Below, piece by piece: positions 15,877 through 24,827 of a stretch of DNA of 64,000 nucleotides. This DNA comes from JALZUV01 sp964654855 (lineage in GTDB: Bacteria; Pseudomonadota; Alphaproteobacteria; Rickettsiales; JALZUV01), in contig CAZZJS010000001.1 of the NCBI GenBank assembly GCA_964654855.1, forward strand, positions 186,001 through 250,000, written 5' to 3'. Below the pieces are notes generated by a model. That model ran no database searches. It saw nothing but the letters and a program-made list of their open reading frames with translations, and was not told where the DNA came from. Positions within the stretch are counted from its first letter, which is position 1; each line of letters opens with the position of its first letter. Both the position numbers and the translations under genes were made by a program.

Positions 15877-16791
15877 TTATCGCGTTCTGTCTTCTTTTGG
15901 GGTAACAGGGCGTTTTACTCGACCTTCCCAGCCGCCATGCGGAGCTTCGGTGAGGTCTAGTCCCTCACGTTTTTTTGTGATGTTGGCAGCATGTTTGCTG
16001 TCTTTATATTTTTCATTAAAATTTTGCCGAATCCCCATCTTCTCCAGCTTGTCTTGAATGGGTTTTAGACGATTCGGGTAGGGCGTATCCTTGGCATCAT
16101 AAAGTCCCGTTGCGATGGCGGTAATTGCGCGCCATTCTTTAGATGATAGCTTCAGTAAGTTAGGGGGTAGTGCGTCATACTGATCTTTATCTTCACGTTC
16201 ATCGGCAGAAACTTTTTTTGCAGATGCATCATACTCATCGTGCTTATCATAATTTCGGCTGAACTTTAGTTGTTCATCATAGCCCCATTTCCCCTCTCCC
16301 TGATTGAAAAGGGCGTTGAATTTTTGATAGAGATACATTCCCGCAGCATAGTTAATAGCGATATCGCGTGGTTGGTACGCGATTTTACTTTCAATTTGTT
16401 CATAATTCTCTCGGTAAAAGTTCTTTCCGCTACGTTGATAGAAGGCTAACGTTCTTTCTAATGCCTCTAGAGAATTTTGAATATCGTCGCTATGAGCTTC
16501 TCCAAAACCTTCCATCAATGCACCGCTCATTCCTTCTTGAAAGGGAGTATGCCCCGCATAGGAAATGATATGCCCTGCTTCGTGTAAGATTGCCCCTTGT
16601 TCAAATGTCGTTTCGCGGGTCTTTTTGTTGACAGCATGAAGATCAGCATCCCACCAGCCTGTATTCCCCATTTCACACATAACGATAGCTGCATCGGAAA
16701 TGGTTGGCTTATCGATATAGCTAAGCAACTTCCATAAGTGATCATAGTGCGCTTTGGTGCTATAATTCGTATGTTCTTTATCCGATACCAT
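15877..16791 (-). CDS. Putative zinc metallopeptidase with HEAGH motif, no export signal
   Basis: A 304-residue protein with a clear zincin motif ILHEAGHIISYAGH at about residues 90-103. A downstream GFGEAHSD (about 116-123) could supply the third zinc ligand, as in gluzincins. No signal peptide is visible and the tail is basic and Pro/Arg-rich. The rest of the sequence matches no family that I know. Substrate is unknown; it might be a cytosolic or otherwise secreted effector-type protease. The peptidase call rests on the motif alone. Confidence 0.65.
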   Translation of the reverse strand: MVSDKEHTNYSTKAHYDHLWKLLSYIDKPTISDAAIVMCEMGNTGWWDADLHAVNKKTRETTFEQGAILHEAGHIISYAGHTPFQEGMSGALMEGFGEAHSDDIQNSLEALERTLAFYQRSGKNFYRENYEQIESKIAYQPRDIAINYAAGMYLYQKFNALFNQGEGKWGYDEQLKFSRNYDKHDEYDASAKKVSADEREDKDQYDALPPNLLKLSSKEWRAITAIATGLYDAKDTPYPNRLKPIQDKLEKMGIRQNFNEKYKDSKHAANITKKREGLDLTEAPHGGWEGRVKRPVTPKEDRTR

Positions 16792-17021
16792 GCATTGATT
16801 TTAAGATGAAAAAGTAAAGATAACGTAAGTTTTTACGTTTTTTTTAAATATGAAGATTCTATGACAGTGTGGTAAAGAAATTTAACAACAGATAGTTAGG
16901 TGGTATTTGTCATCTATTCATAATAGGCGCACAATATGCTATAATGCTGCCTAATCATTTGGTTGAATTTCGAAAATTTTTGAAGTCTTCCTATATTTTT
17001 TCATTCTTTAAACTCTTTAAC

Positions 17022-17615
17022 ATGAGAATTTCTTTAATTTTGTTATTAGTGGTAGCACTGCCGTTGATGGTAATCGCACAGCAAGGTTGGGAAGTTGGCC
17101 TTTCGGCAAACTTTACGACTTTGGATATCGAGGGGCAAACCACCGATATCAATGCTTACGGGGTAAGCGTAAATACCCCATTTTATTCACAATTCACTAT
17201 TCGGACGGGGAATAGTGATTTACAAAACCCCTTCACGGGAGAGACCCAAACACCTCTCATCTTAGCACTCTCACAAGGAGTCGCTAAGATTGAGAAGGGT
17301 AAATGGTTCATTCCCTTTGTCCTTACTGCCGAGCATATCTCGGCTACGGGGGCTTTTAGTGAAACTTTTGCCTTTTCATTGGGCGGCCTTTCGGCAGCTC
17401 AACTGAAACTAAGTGATAGTTTCTCTATAAGAGCAACCGCAACGGCAGGGCACCGTTGGGCTAAATTGTTCACTTTTGAACAGCCGGACGCATGGTTCTT
17501 CGGAGCGGGTCCTGGGGTTGTCTACAAATTGGGCAAAGTGACTTTCAGCTCAGATATGAGCTGGCGAAACACAGGCTCCTCTACATTAGTTGTAAGGGCT
17601 ATTTATAGCCTTTAA
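17022..17615 (+). CDS. Exported beta-rich protein, possible outer-membrane barrel
   Basis: Starting at Met 17022 gives 197 residues with a strong signal peptide (MRISLILLLVVALPLMVIAQ, cleavage near 20) followed by alternating amphipathic beta strands and an aromatic C-terminal end (LVVRAIYSL), as in small outer-membrane barrels. The reading frame is open back to 16944, but the extra residues lack a signal peptide shape. The SD is not obvious. A good terminator follows. Family unknown. Confidence 0.65.
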   Translation: MRISLILLLVVALPLMVIAQQGWEVGLSANFTTLDIEGQTTDINAYGVSVNTPFYSQFTIRTGNSDLQNPFTGETQTPLILALSQGVAKIEKGKWFIPFVLTAEHISATGAFSETFAFSLGGLSAAQLKLSDSFSIRATATAGHRWAKLFTFEQPDAWFFGAGPGVVYKLGKVTFSSDMSWRNTGSSTLVVRAIYSL

Positions 17616-17631
17616 ATTAAAACCCGTCATA

Positions 17632-17672
17632 AAGATCTCTGCTAAGTGCTTAGCAGGGATCTTTTATTTTTT
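17632..17672 (+). terminator. Rho-independent terminator
   Basis: The hairpin AAGATCTCTGCTAAG / CTTAGCAGGGATCTT has one wobble pair and a tight loop. It is followed by TTATTTTTT. It ends the exported beta-rich gene. Confidence 0.8.
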
Positions 17673-17690
17673 ACTAACTGAGTGCTACTG

Positions 17691-18251
17691 TTAACCCGTA
17701 ACTACTCCTGCGAATAGTGCGATTATTATAATTACGATTGCGAGGCCTATAATTATTAATCCTTCTCGAAGGATCGATAGTAACTCTTTATAGTAGCATA
17801 GCTTTGCGTTTTTATTGCCTTCATGATGATGGTATAAAACATGAGTGTTTGCGTATTGAGCATTGACCCAAATATCTATTTTTTCATCTTTTTTAGGAAG
17901 AGACTGAAAGCTTTCTGCATCGAACTTAGAGATAGTATGAGTTTTGTTATCATAGACATATGATACGATGATGCGATGACCATAATTTGTTCTGACACTA
18001 TCTTCTGATACGGTAACGGTTTTAATTTCACCTGTTTCAGCAACTTTTAGACGTTTCCTCTTTTTGTGAATGGTTTTCAGGCTGCCAGCTATTCCTATCA
18101 GCCCTATAACCCATCCTCCTCTTGGAGAATCCATTAAGTAATGGGTGCCCCATATAAAGAATGGTAATTCAAGTATAAACTGTACCGATAGTGATTGGTG
18201 TAAGCGTTTGATACGCTTTTTTGTTAAGTTGCTTTTAGTCAATATATCCAC
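17691..18251 (-). CDS. DUF3592-like membrane protein
   Basis: A 186-residue protein with membrane helices at about 24-44, 47-62 and 160-184, and a soluble beta-rich part between them. The EIKTVTVSEDSVRTNYGHRIIVSYVYDNKTH and DEKIDIWVNAQYANTHVL pattern is like DUF3592, a family of unknown role found in many Gram-negatives. It begins one base after the end of uvrD on the same strand, so it is likely in the uvrD operon. Confidence 0.6.
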   Translation of the reverse strand: MDILTKSNLTKKRIKRLHQSLSVQFILELPFFIWGTHYLMDSPRGGWVIGLIGIAGSLKTIHKKRKRLKVAETGEIKTVTVSEDSVRTNYGHRIIVSYVYDNKTHTISKFDAESFQSLPKKDEKIDIWVNAQYANTHVLYHHHEGNKNAKLCYYKELLSILREGLIIIGLAIVIIIIALFAGVVTG

Positions 18252-18252
18252 T

Positions 18253-20532
18253 TCAAACCAGCTCTACAAATTCACTCATAATGCGTTTGGTTTCACCGCT
18301 ATTAAAGGCGATTTCGAGTGTGTCATCTTGTTTCTTAATGACTATACCTTCACCGAATTTTGCGTGAGCGACGCGAGTGCCCGGGGCGTAAGAATCACGG
18401 GATTGAGTGGCAGTTTTGTTTTTGTCTTTTTGCGGGAAGCCACCGAAACTACCGCCAGCATTTTGCATGATACTCGCCATTTCATCGGCGAAATTATCGC
18501 GGCTCTGAGAGAAGCGGTTATAGCTGTGACGGCTATAGTGGTCTTGGCTCTCTACATGTTCTGCTGGTAGCTCTGTAATGAAACGTGAAGGCACCGTTGG
18601 CTGCCATTCTATGCCACCTTTGGTGAAGAATCGGCGGCGTTCAGCATGGCTGATAAATACTTGTTTGCGCGCACGCGTGATGCCCACATAGGCGAGGCGG
18701 CGTTCTTCTTCTAAACCTTCTTTTCCGGATTCATCTAAGGAGCGTTGATGCGGAAATAACCCTTCTTCCCAACCGGGTAAGAAGACACAATCAAATTCGA
18801 GTCCTTTGGCAGCATGCAGGGTCATAAGCGTGACCATCTCGCCATCTTCACCACGATTGGCTTCGGCGATATCAGTCACTAAGCCAACATGTTCGAGGAA
18901 GGCGGTGAGGCTCTCAAAGTCGCCCATTGCGCGCACCATCTCGCGTAAATTCTCCAAACGGCCATTGGCTTCGGCGTTCTTTTCTTTCTCCCACATGGCG
19001 CGATAGCCGGATTCATCGAGGATCATATCGGTGATTTCGCCAATCGGCATAGTGCCAAGTAACGTGCGCCATCGTGCAAATTGGCCTAGTAGGTGGGTGA
19101 TGGAATCGACGACTTTGCCGCGCATTTGTTTCTCATCAATCAGGCGTTTGGCAGCATCATGTAAGCTAATATTCCATGTGCGAGCGGCGGAGTGAATTTT
19201 CTCCAGAGTTGCTTTTCCAACACCACGTTTGGGGGTGTTGATGATGCGTTCAAAAGCAAGATTGTCGGAGGCGGTTTGCGTTACACGCAGATAGCCAATA
19301 ATGTCGCGAATCTCCGCACGTTCATAGAAGCGTTGCCCACCAATCACTTGGTAGGGTAGGCCTAGTGTAAGTAGGCGTTCCTCAAATTGACGAGTTTGGA
19401 AGCCTGCGCGTACCAAAATGGCCATCTCGCTATAGGCGACATCATGACGACGTAAGTGTTCGATTTTCTCGCCAATTTGGTAGGCTTCTTCTTCGCTATC
19501 GGCGGTGGTTTGTAGTTGGAGTTTGTCGCCGTCTGCGGCATCTGTCCAAAGGGTTTTACCTAAACGTGTATCGTTATAATTGATTAAATGCGATGCAGCG
19601 GCCAAAATTTGCGGAGTTGAGCGATAATTTTGTTCGAGGCGAATTGTGACAGCGCCGGGGAAGTCTTTCTCAAATTTTAGAATATTTCCTACTTCAGCTC
19701 CACGCCAACCATAGATGGATTGATCATCATCACCCACGCAGCAAATATTCTTATGACCAAGGGCGAGTAGGCGTAACCAGAGATATTGGGCGATGTTTGT
19801 ATCCTGATACTCATCCACCATAATATACTTAAAGCGTTGACCATATTGCTGCAAAATATCAGGGTATTTATTGAACAAGCTGAGGCAGTGAAGTAGAAGG
19901 TCACCAAAATCCATGCAATTCATATTGAGCATACGTTTTTGATATTCTTGATAAATTTCAAATACTTGATTGCCACCTGTCATCATTTTATCCGCATGAG
20001 AGACTTTTTCAGGCGTTAAGCCTTTATCTTTCCAATTCTGGATATTCCATAAAAATTGCTTTGGCGGATTTTGTTTCGGGTCAATGTTCTTCTCTGTCAG
20101 AATCGTTTTAATAAGACGAATTTGATCATCCGTATCCAGAATAATATAGTCGCTGCTAAAACCAATCATCTCCGCATGGCGGCGTAAAATTTTAGCACTA
20201 ATCGAGTGGAATGTGCCAAGCCACGGTAATGGTCCACTGCTTTGTCCTTCGGCATTAGTGACGAGTGCTTCCGCACGCCCTGCCATTTCGCGTGCGGCCT
20301 TATTAGTAAAGGTCACAGAGAGAATTTCACTCGGCCATGCCTTCTGAGTGTTGAGTAAGTGTGCAATGCGCGCGGTCAGCACGCTGGTTTTGCCTGTACC
20401 AGCGCCAGAAAGTACCAAAACTGCTCCATCAATCGTTGTCACTGCCTCGCGCTGCGGCGGGTTTAGGCGGTCTAGGTAAGTGGTAGTTTTACCCTCTTGA
20501 TTTTCGTGTCGATTCAATGCAGTTTCCATCAC
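18253..20532 (-). CDS. uvrD: ATP-dependent DNA helicase UvrD/PcrA (SF1)
   Basis: UvrD is a 3'-5' helicase used in nucleotide-excision and mismatch repair and in clearing RecA or RNA polymerase. The 759 residues contain motif Q (LNPPQREAV near 23), Walker A GAGTGKTSVL near 43, motif II VDEYQDTN, motif III GDDDQSIYGWRGA, motif IV RLEQNYRS, motif V TLHAAKGLEFDCVFLPGWEEG and motif VI VGITRARKQ. The C-terminal end carries the UvrD/PcrA-type tudor-like domain (GTRVAHAKFGEGIV). Start codons of uvrD and the divergent DUF368 gene are only three bases apart, and neither has a clear SD. Confidence 0.96.
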   Translation of the reverse strand: MMETALNRHENQEGKTTTYLDRLNPPQREAVTTIDGAVLVLSGAGTGKTSVLTARIAHLLNTQKAWPSEILSVTFTNKAAREMAGRAEALVTNAEGQSSGPLPWLGTFHSISAKILRRHAEMIGFSSDYIILDTDDQIRLIKTILTEKNIDPKQNPPKQFLWNIQNWKDKGLTPEKVSHADKMMTGGNQVFEIYQEYQKRMLNMNCMDFGDLLLHCLSLFNKYPDILQQYGQRFKYIMVDEYQDTNIAQYLWLRLLALGHKNICCVGDDDQSIYGWRGAEVGNILKFEKDFPGAVTIRLEQNYRSTPQILAAASHLINYNDTRLGKTLWTDAADGDKLQLQTTADSEEEAYQIGEKIEHLRRHDVAYSEMAILVRAGFQTRQFEERLLTLGLPYQVIGGQRFYERAEIRDIIGYLRVTQTASDNLAFERIINTPKRGVGKATLEKIHSAARTWNISLHDAAKRLIDEKQMRGKVVDSITHLLGQFARWRTLLGTMPIGEITDMILDESGYRAMWEKEKNAEANGRLENLREMVRAMGDFESLTAFLEHVGLVTDIAEANRGEDGEMVTLMTLHAAKGLEFDCVFLPGWEEGLFPHQRSLDESGKEGLEEERRLAYVGITRARKQVFISHAERRRFFTKGGIEWQPTVPSRFITELPAEHVESQDHYSRHSYNRFSQSRDNFADEMASIMQNAGGSFGGFPQKDKNKTATQSRDSYAPGTRVAHAKFGEGIVIKKQDDTLEIAFNSGETKRIMSEFVELV

Positions 20533-20535
20533 ACT

Positions 20536-21387
20536 ATGCGCGACTTTCTTGGTTTATTATTGCGGGGCTTTGTTATGGGCGCTGCCGACCTTGTCCCCGG
20601 AGTTTCCGGCGGCACCATGGCTTTCATTTTAGGGATTTATGAACGCTTCATGCAAGCACTGAAATCACTCAATGCAGATGCATTTTATCATTTTATCACG
20701 GGGAAGTGGAAAATGGTCTGGGAAGAGGTGGATTTTAAAACTCTAGCGGGTGTTGGCTGCGGTATTTTAATAGCACTCTTTGTGTTCACGCGTATTATTC
20801 CGCTGCCAGCTTGGGTGGTTTACTATAAACCGCAAGTCTATGGTTTTTTCTTCGGGATGGTCTTCGCCACAGTGGTGGTATTTCTGACGCAACAAAAAAG
20901 TGCCAAATTCATGCGTTTGTTGACTTTGGCTATCGGTACGGCGGTTGGTCTAGCGCTAACATCGCTCAATATTGATGCATTACCCGATACAAAGCCTTTT
21001 ATTTTTCTAAGCGGCATGATAGCGGTTTCAGCGATGCTCTTGCCTGGCGTTTCAGGTTCGTATCTTCTGTTAATGCTTGGCAAGTATGAACTAATGTTAA
21101 ATGCGTTAGCAACTCTACACTGGCCAGTGTTAACTATCTTTATGGCGGGGTTAGCAGTTGGAATGCTATTGTTTGTAAGAATTTTAACTTGGTTGCTATC
21201 AAGGTATCACGGCACAATGTTGATGTTTATTACAGGATTGATTGCAGGAACCTTACCGCAATTATGGCCATTGCCGTTTATGACGAAGTCAGATGCAGGA
21301 GAGTTAGGTATTGTGGCGATTTGTATTGCTGCCGGTGTTGTTTTGATATCCTTACTGCATTGGTTGCAGGTGAAACTATCTGATTGA
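20536..21387 (+). CDS. popT: DUF368 polyprenyl-phosphate transporter
   Basis: DUF368 membrane proteins (PopT) recycle undecaprenyl phosphate across the inner membrane for envelope polymer synthesis. The sequence has the family signature VMGAADLVPGVSGGTMAFILGIYERF near residues 12-38 and a second copy LPGVSGSYLLLMLGKYE near 168-184, an inverted-repeat transporter pattern with about eight helices. The start at 20536 (MRDFLGLLLRGF) fits homologues better than an open frame from 20497. It is divergent from uvrD by three bases. Confidence 0.88.
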   Translation: MRDFLGLLLRGFVMGAADLVPGVSGGTMAFILGIYERFMQALKSLNADAFYHFITGKWKMVWEEVDFKTLAGVGCGILIALFVFTRIIPLPAWVVYYKPQVYGFFFGMVFATVVVFLTQQKSAKFMRLLTLAIGTAVGLALTSLNIDALPDTKPFIFLSGMIAVSAMLLPGVSGSYLLLMLGKYELMLNALATLHWPVLTIFMAGLAVGMLLFVRILTWLLSRYHGTMLMFITGLIAGTLPQLWPLPFMTKSDAGELGIVAICIAAGVVLISLLHWLQVKLSD

Positions 21388-21393
21388 TTCAAA

Positions 21394-21424
21394 TAAAAAA
21401 GCCCCGCCAAAAGGCGAGGCTTTT
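21394..21424. terminator. Bidirectional terminator between popT and flp
   Basis: The stem GCCCCGCC / GGCGAGGC has a four-base AAAA loop. It has one C-A mismatch when read on plus but is a full stem with a wobble on minus. T-rich tails follow on both strands, so it serves both convergent genes. Confidence 0.8.
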
Positions 21425-21445
21425 ATTTTGAGTAAACTCTAAAGC

Positions 21446-21628
21446 TTATGGAGCAGCAGAGTTTGAGTCTTGAAGCGTATCACCAACGTTGGTGTAGGCA
21501 TCGTTCAATTCGCCACTCACGAAGCTTAATGCTGCGATGATAGCAACAGACAAAAGCGCTGCGATAAGGCCATATTCAATTGCCGTCGCACCTGATTCAT
21601 CTTTAAAAAGTTTTTTGAGCATAGTCAT
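21446..21628 (-). CDS. flp: Flp family type IVb pilin
   Basis: A 60-residue pilin precursor. The start MTMLKKLFKDESGATAIEYGLIAALLSVAIIAAL matches Flp/Fap pilins processed by the TadV prepilin peptidase at the G-A bond near residue 13, leaving the EYG motif at +4 and +5 after the cut. Flp pilins form adhesive tad pili. No other tad/cpa genes occur in the window. SD GGAGAC lies just upstream. Confidence 0.9.
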   Translation of the reverse strand: MTMLKKLFKDESGATAIEYGLIAALLSVAIIAALSFVSGELNDAYTNVGDTLQDSNSAAP

Positions 21629-21831
21629 AATAGTCTCCTTAACATTAGCTCTTCATTTTAGAGAGAAGCCTTGTTCTCTCACACATACGCTGAATTTTTC
21701 AGCTAACTTAATATTAACATAAATTAGCAAACCAACAAAGCGGTTTCTAGAGAGGAGTGTTATGTAAGTTTCTGTAAAATCATATAAAATTTGATATATT
21801 TTTTGCTAAAATATGAAGTTTTTGTGAAGGC

Positions 21832-22321
21832 TTAGAAAAAACTGATGCGCCGCGACCACAGTTTTTCTAATGAGGTGAGGGAATTGTGGAGTCTGCTAAT
21901 AGTGTGGAATTGGAATGCGTGAGTTGAGCGGGTTTGCCAAGCTTGCGGAGTATTTTGTTGGTAAATGCAATATTCTAGTGCAACCTGTAGCAGCTTTTCT
22001 CGTTTTAATGCGGTAATCGCTTCTTTCCATTCTTCTTCGCGCTCTTGTTTCCATTCGTCATCTTCTTCTTTGTGGTAAATGCCGAATTCACGAGCTGAAT
22101 CGAGTGACTGTACCGTGGTAGCGCCGTAGCGAAGTGTATAAAGTCAACGAAAATGCATGCCGCACCAATGTTGTTTGCCGGTGATGATGTCATGCTCACG
22201 TAACCAGTCGAGAGGTTCTATCATAAGGTTTTGTCTACGTTTTTTTTTGTAACTCTACTGTGCTTTTATCGGTTTCTTCGTGTTCGACCTTTGGGCGTCC
22301 GCGGCGGTTGGTAAATGCCAT
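21832..22321 (-). pseudogene. Decayed phage/GTA-associated small gene (frameshift and nonsense)
   Basis: Read on the minus strand from the ATG at 22321 (strong SD AGGAGG), the product begins MAFTNRRGRPKVEHEE. A run of nine A (22240 region) then shifts the frame; with eight A it continues as QKKRRQNLMIEPLDWLREHD and GKQHWCGMHFR. A TGA at 22146-22144 follows where Trp is expected, and the frame continues LYTLRYGATTVQSLDSA to a TAA at 21832. The pattern resembles small proteins encoded beside alphaproteobacterial phage or GTA packaging genes, but I am not sure of the family. Both lesions point to a pseudogene. Confidence 0.6.
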
Positions 22322-22387
22322 TTACGCCTCCTCAAGTTGTTTATTTTTGGATATATCTTTTTTATTTGAACTCGTCTGCGCTCGCCA

Positions 22388-22882
22388 TTGGCAGTCACGT
22401 TTGAGTGCTTTGATGGATTGCTCGCGAATGTAAACAGCATTAAACCCTGCATGATCGCAGACGGTTCTGATGGTGCGCTAACAGCGGATGGTCTTGTGAG
22501 GCTTTATTACAGCCTGCAAGAAGATTATGCGACACGTGCGAGTTTCTTGATGAATCGTACGGTCGTGCAAGCGGCTCGTTTGCTTAAAGATACAACATCT
22601 GAGTAATATCTATGTCAGTCAGGTTTGGCTTCAGGTGCGAATGATATGTTGCTTGGGGCTCCTGTTCGTTAAGCGACGGATATGCCAGTGGCCGCTTCAG
22701 ATAGCCTATCGGTTGCGATTGGTGATTTCAGTCGTGCTTACACGATTGTTGACCGTATTGGTATCCGTACTTTGCGTGACCCATTCACCGATAAACCATT
22801 CGTGAAGTTCTATACCACTAAGCGTGTAGGCGGCGATGTTGTGAACTCTGATGCGATTAAATTTTTAAAACTCGCTGCATAG
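22388..22882 (+). pseudogene. GTA/HK97-type major capsid protein remnant (g5-like)
   Basis: The C-terminal part of an HK97-fold capsid protein of the GTA g5 type is recognisable: LMNRTVVQAARLLKD, then GDFSRAYTIVDRIGIRTLRDPF, FYTTKRVGGDVVNSDAIKFLK. The frame is unbroken from 22388 to 22882 but contains two in-frame stops, TAA at 22604-22606 (where Gln is usual before YLWQ-like sequence) and TAA at 22670-22672. The N-terminal scaffold and protease-cleaved parts are gone. It is the most clearly recognisable phage part of the cluster. Confidence 0.85.
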
Positions 22883-23026
22883 TTGGTGTTGAGCTGTATG
22901 AGGGAAATAGGGCACTATGGGTTCTATTTCCCTCCTCAGCTGCACTGTAATAGCCTTGTCACTTGACCAATCCTGTGGATAAGTTACCATAATGGTTAAT
23001 TATTATTACTTATCAGGAGAGTCTAA

Positions 23027-23362
23027 GTGGCTGAATCTTCACCTTCGCAAGAAGAAGTAACTGAAAAAACCGTATGTATTTTGCTTGTTCGTGGTGAAAG
23101 CCCAGATGGCAATGGTATCTATGCCTATGTAGCGGTACGTGCTGATAAATTGGAAGATTTCATGGCTGCGCAAGAAAGCGGTATGTTCTATCCAGAGGAT
23201 CATGGTGTGATCATCGAATCAGGTGAAGGTGAGCCTTCGGCTGAAGTACAGAAAAAGATGGAAGATGAGTATGGTTTCAATCATGAGCAAATGATTGATA
23301 TTCCTGATAAGGATGCTGGAAAGAATATTTCCGACAATATCGAAATTCCAGACGAAGGTTAA
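23027..23362 (+). CDS. Small acidic cytosolic protein of unknown function
   Basis: A 111-residue, strongly acidic protein without membrane segments or signal peptide. A central beta-alpha core (KTVCILLVRGESPDGNGIYAYVAVRADKLEDFM) is flanked by charged tails. I recognise no family. SD AGGAGAG precedes the start (GTG at 23027). It lies between the capsid remnant and the 299-residue membrane-type gene on the same strand and is intact, so it was probably inserted after the phage cluster decayed. Confidence 0.65.
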   Translation: MAESSPSQEEVTEKTVCILLVRGESPDGNGIYAYVAVRADKLEDFMAAQESGMFYPEDHGVIIESGEGEPSAEVQKKMEDEYGFNHEQMIDIPDKDAGKNISDNIEIPDEG

Positions 23363-23371
23363 GCTTTAATC

Positions 23372-23390
23372 GTCATAAAACCTTAACACT
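23372..23390 (+). promoter_or_regulatory. Shared 19-base upstream motif, copy 1
   Basis: GTCATAAAACCTTAACACT matches the element at 27459 in 17 of 19 bases. It lies about 48 bases before the 299-residue gene and is followed by a -10-like TACAAT at 23410-23415. Confidence 0.45.
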
Positions 23391-23437
23391 GCTTTTTCCC
23401 TTATTTAGGTACAATGAGGGTGGAGTATTATGTGTAA

Positions 23438-24337
23438 ATGACGATAAAAACAGAAACAGATCAAAAATTCACGAGCAAAGTGGCGAAAAGCGACTGGGCT
23501 GTGAAACATGCTGTTGAGTCGTCAGAAGAAGGTCAGAAGCCTAAAACTTTCCTAGAGAAAATCGCTCCAAAGTCCAAGAAGTCACGCGTGGTTTTTGCTG
23601 CAGGTACAGCGCAAGTCGTCAGTATGTGTCTGACAGCGGTTGCGGGTTATGTTTTTAAGAATCACAAACCCAAAATGGTAAAAGAGTGGGAAAAATCTAT
23701 TGTTAAAGTTTTTAACAATAGTGCGAAAAATTATACAGGTGATTTGCCTGAGAAGGGGCCTGGTTACCTTCGCCCAAGAGCATGGAAAGGCTTTATGGAT
23801 TATGAGGATTATCAATCTCTGAAGCGCTATAGTGGTATTGAATATACTGTAAATGGTAAAAACAAGGTACCCGAAAAGAAGAATGATCAGCTCAAGCATG
23901 AGATACAAGCTAGCACGCTAACTCAATTTATTGCGATGGGGCTTACTAATATTCTTTCGACCATTGCGGTGCGTAACGTGTTAGATGAAAAATTAGATAT
24001 CAACTTGGGTGGTAAAAAAGTATTTAAAACTCAAATGATTGACACTTTTGTGGGGCTTGGTGCGGTTCTTGGTATTCCTTTAATTATGCCTAAGCAAGCA
24101 CGTGATGCTCGTAAAGTCATTCAAGATGGGATTAATAAATTACCTGCCAAAAATGAAAACCGCCGTGATGAAATTGGTAAATCGGTGGCTTTTTCGATTG
24201 TGAATGTAAATGTACCGGATTTCTTAGGTTTTGCCGTTGGTTTGAATGCCACGTTCCGTGAGCTTGATGCATTAGAAAAAGAAAAAGAGGCAGAGCGCAA
24301 AATACAAGAATTGGAATCGCAAAAAGGCCGCGTTTAG
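23438..24337 (+). CDS. Lys-rich membrane-associated protein of unknown function
   Basis: I cannot assign this 299-residue protein. Likely membrane helices are at about 53-72 (VVFAAGTAQVVSMCLTAVAGYVF), 157-178 (STLTQFIAMGLTNILSTIAV) and 200-218 (FVGLGAVLGIPLIMP). The ends are Lys/Glu-rich and basic. It has no cleavable signal. It sits between the capsid remnant and the adaptor remnants of the GTA-like cluster. The upstream 19-base motif is shared with the gene at 27508. Confidence 0.7.
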   Translation: MTIKTETDQKFTSKVAKSDWAVKHAVESSEEGQKPKTFLEKIAPKSKKSRVVFAAGTAQVVSMCLTAVAGYVFKNHKPKMVKEWEKSIVKVFNNSAKNYTGDLPEKGPGYLRPRAWKGFMDYEDYQSLKRYSGIEYTVNGKNKVPEKKNDQLKHEIQASTLTQFIAMGLTNILSTIAVRNVLDEKLDINLGGKKVFKTQMIDTFVGLGAVLGIPLIMPKQARDARKVIQDGINKLPAKNENRRDEIGKSVAFSIVNVNVPDFLGFAVGLNATFRELDALEKEKEAERKIQELESQKGRV

Positions 24338-24405
24338 GGAATGTTTTTATTGTCACCGCTCGGTTTCCTGACCTCGCGATAGCGAGCGTAAAAGAAAGTA
24401 ACCCT

Positions 24406-24597
24406 ATGAAAATCAAAATGCGAAGCACGCGGTGGGTGTCACCACTTGGTGTGCGTTTATGTCTGTTCCGTAAAGGACAGTTATATGAAGTCAGCCGTTA
24501 CTGCGGTGGTTATCTCTATCACCATCGCGAAGAAACTGCGACGCTTTGCCCTGAGGCTAAAGCCTTATGGGAGCAATACTGTGAGGTACGACTATGA
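24406..24597 (+). CDS. Small hypothetical protein inside GTA-like remnant
   Basis: A 63-residue basic protein with several Trp/Tyr/Cys (STRWVSPLGVRLCLFRKGQLYE). The stop overlaps the next ATG (ATGA), a coupling typical of packed phage operons, which suggests that it belongs to the old structural cluster. It has no recognised family. It may be a fragment. Confidence 0.45.
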   Translation: MKIKMRSTRWVSPLGVRLCLFRKGQLYEVSRYCGGYLYHHREETATLCPEAKALWEQYCEVRL

Positions 24598-24743
24598 TCC
24601 GCCGTCGTGATGGTGATAACAGCGCTTCTCGTTTTAAGCAGCGTATTCGCCTTGAGTGTGCAGTAACCTCGCAAGACAGTATTGGCGATACATTAACGAC
24701 CTGGGTGTTAGTAGATGAGCTTTGGGCTGAAGAGAATAGTTAA
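24594..24743 (+). pseudogene. Truncated head-tail adaptor-like remnant
   Basis: A 49-residue reading frame with the pattern FKQRIRLECAVTSQDSIGDTLTTWVLVDELWAE. It resembles the N-terminal half of small siphovirus head-closure/adaptor proteins (usual length about 105-115). The C-terminal half is missing, with TAA at 24741. Its place after the capsid remnant agrees with GTA order. The assignment rests on the short pattern only. Confidence 0.5.
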
Positions 24744-24771
24744 AGTTAATATTATTTGTGTAAATAAAGAT

Positions 24772-24827
24772 TAACTCTTAACGAATTACTAATCTTTGTG
24801 ACTTAAGCCCTGGGTTGTTAAGAGTTA
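24772..24827. repeat. Inverted repeat TAACTCTTAAC with 34-base spacer
   Basis: TAACTCTTAAC at 24772-24782 has its exact reverse complement GTTAAGAGTTA at 24817-24827. Part of the right arm, AAGAGTTAG, is repeated directly at 24836-24844, just before an AGGAGG Shine-Dalgarno. Confidence 0.6.

Noticed and set aside
16822..16845. Hairpin AACGTAA/TTACGTT followed by T run as a plus-strand terminator.
   Set aside because: No plus-strand gene ends upstream. It lies in the leader of the minus-strand peptidase gene, so its meaning is unclear.
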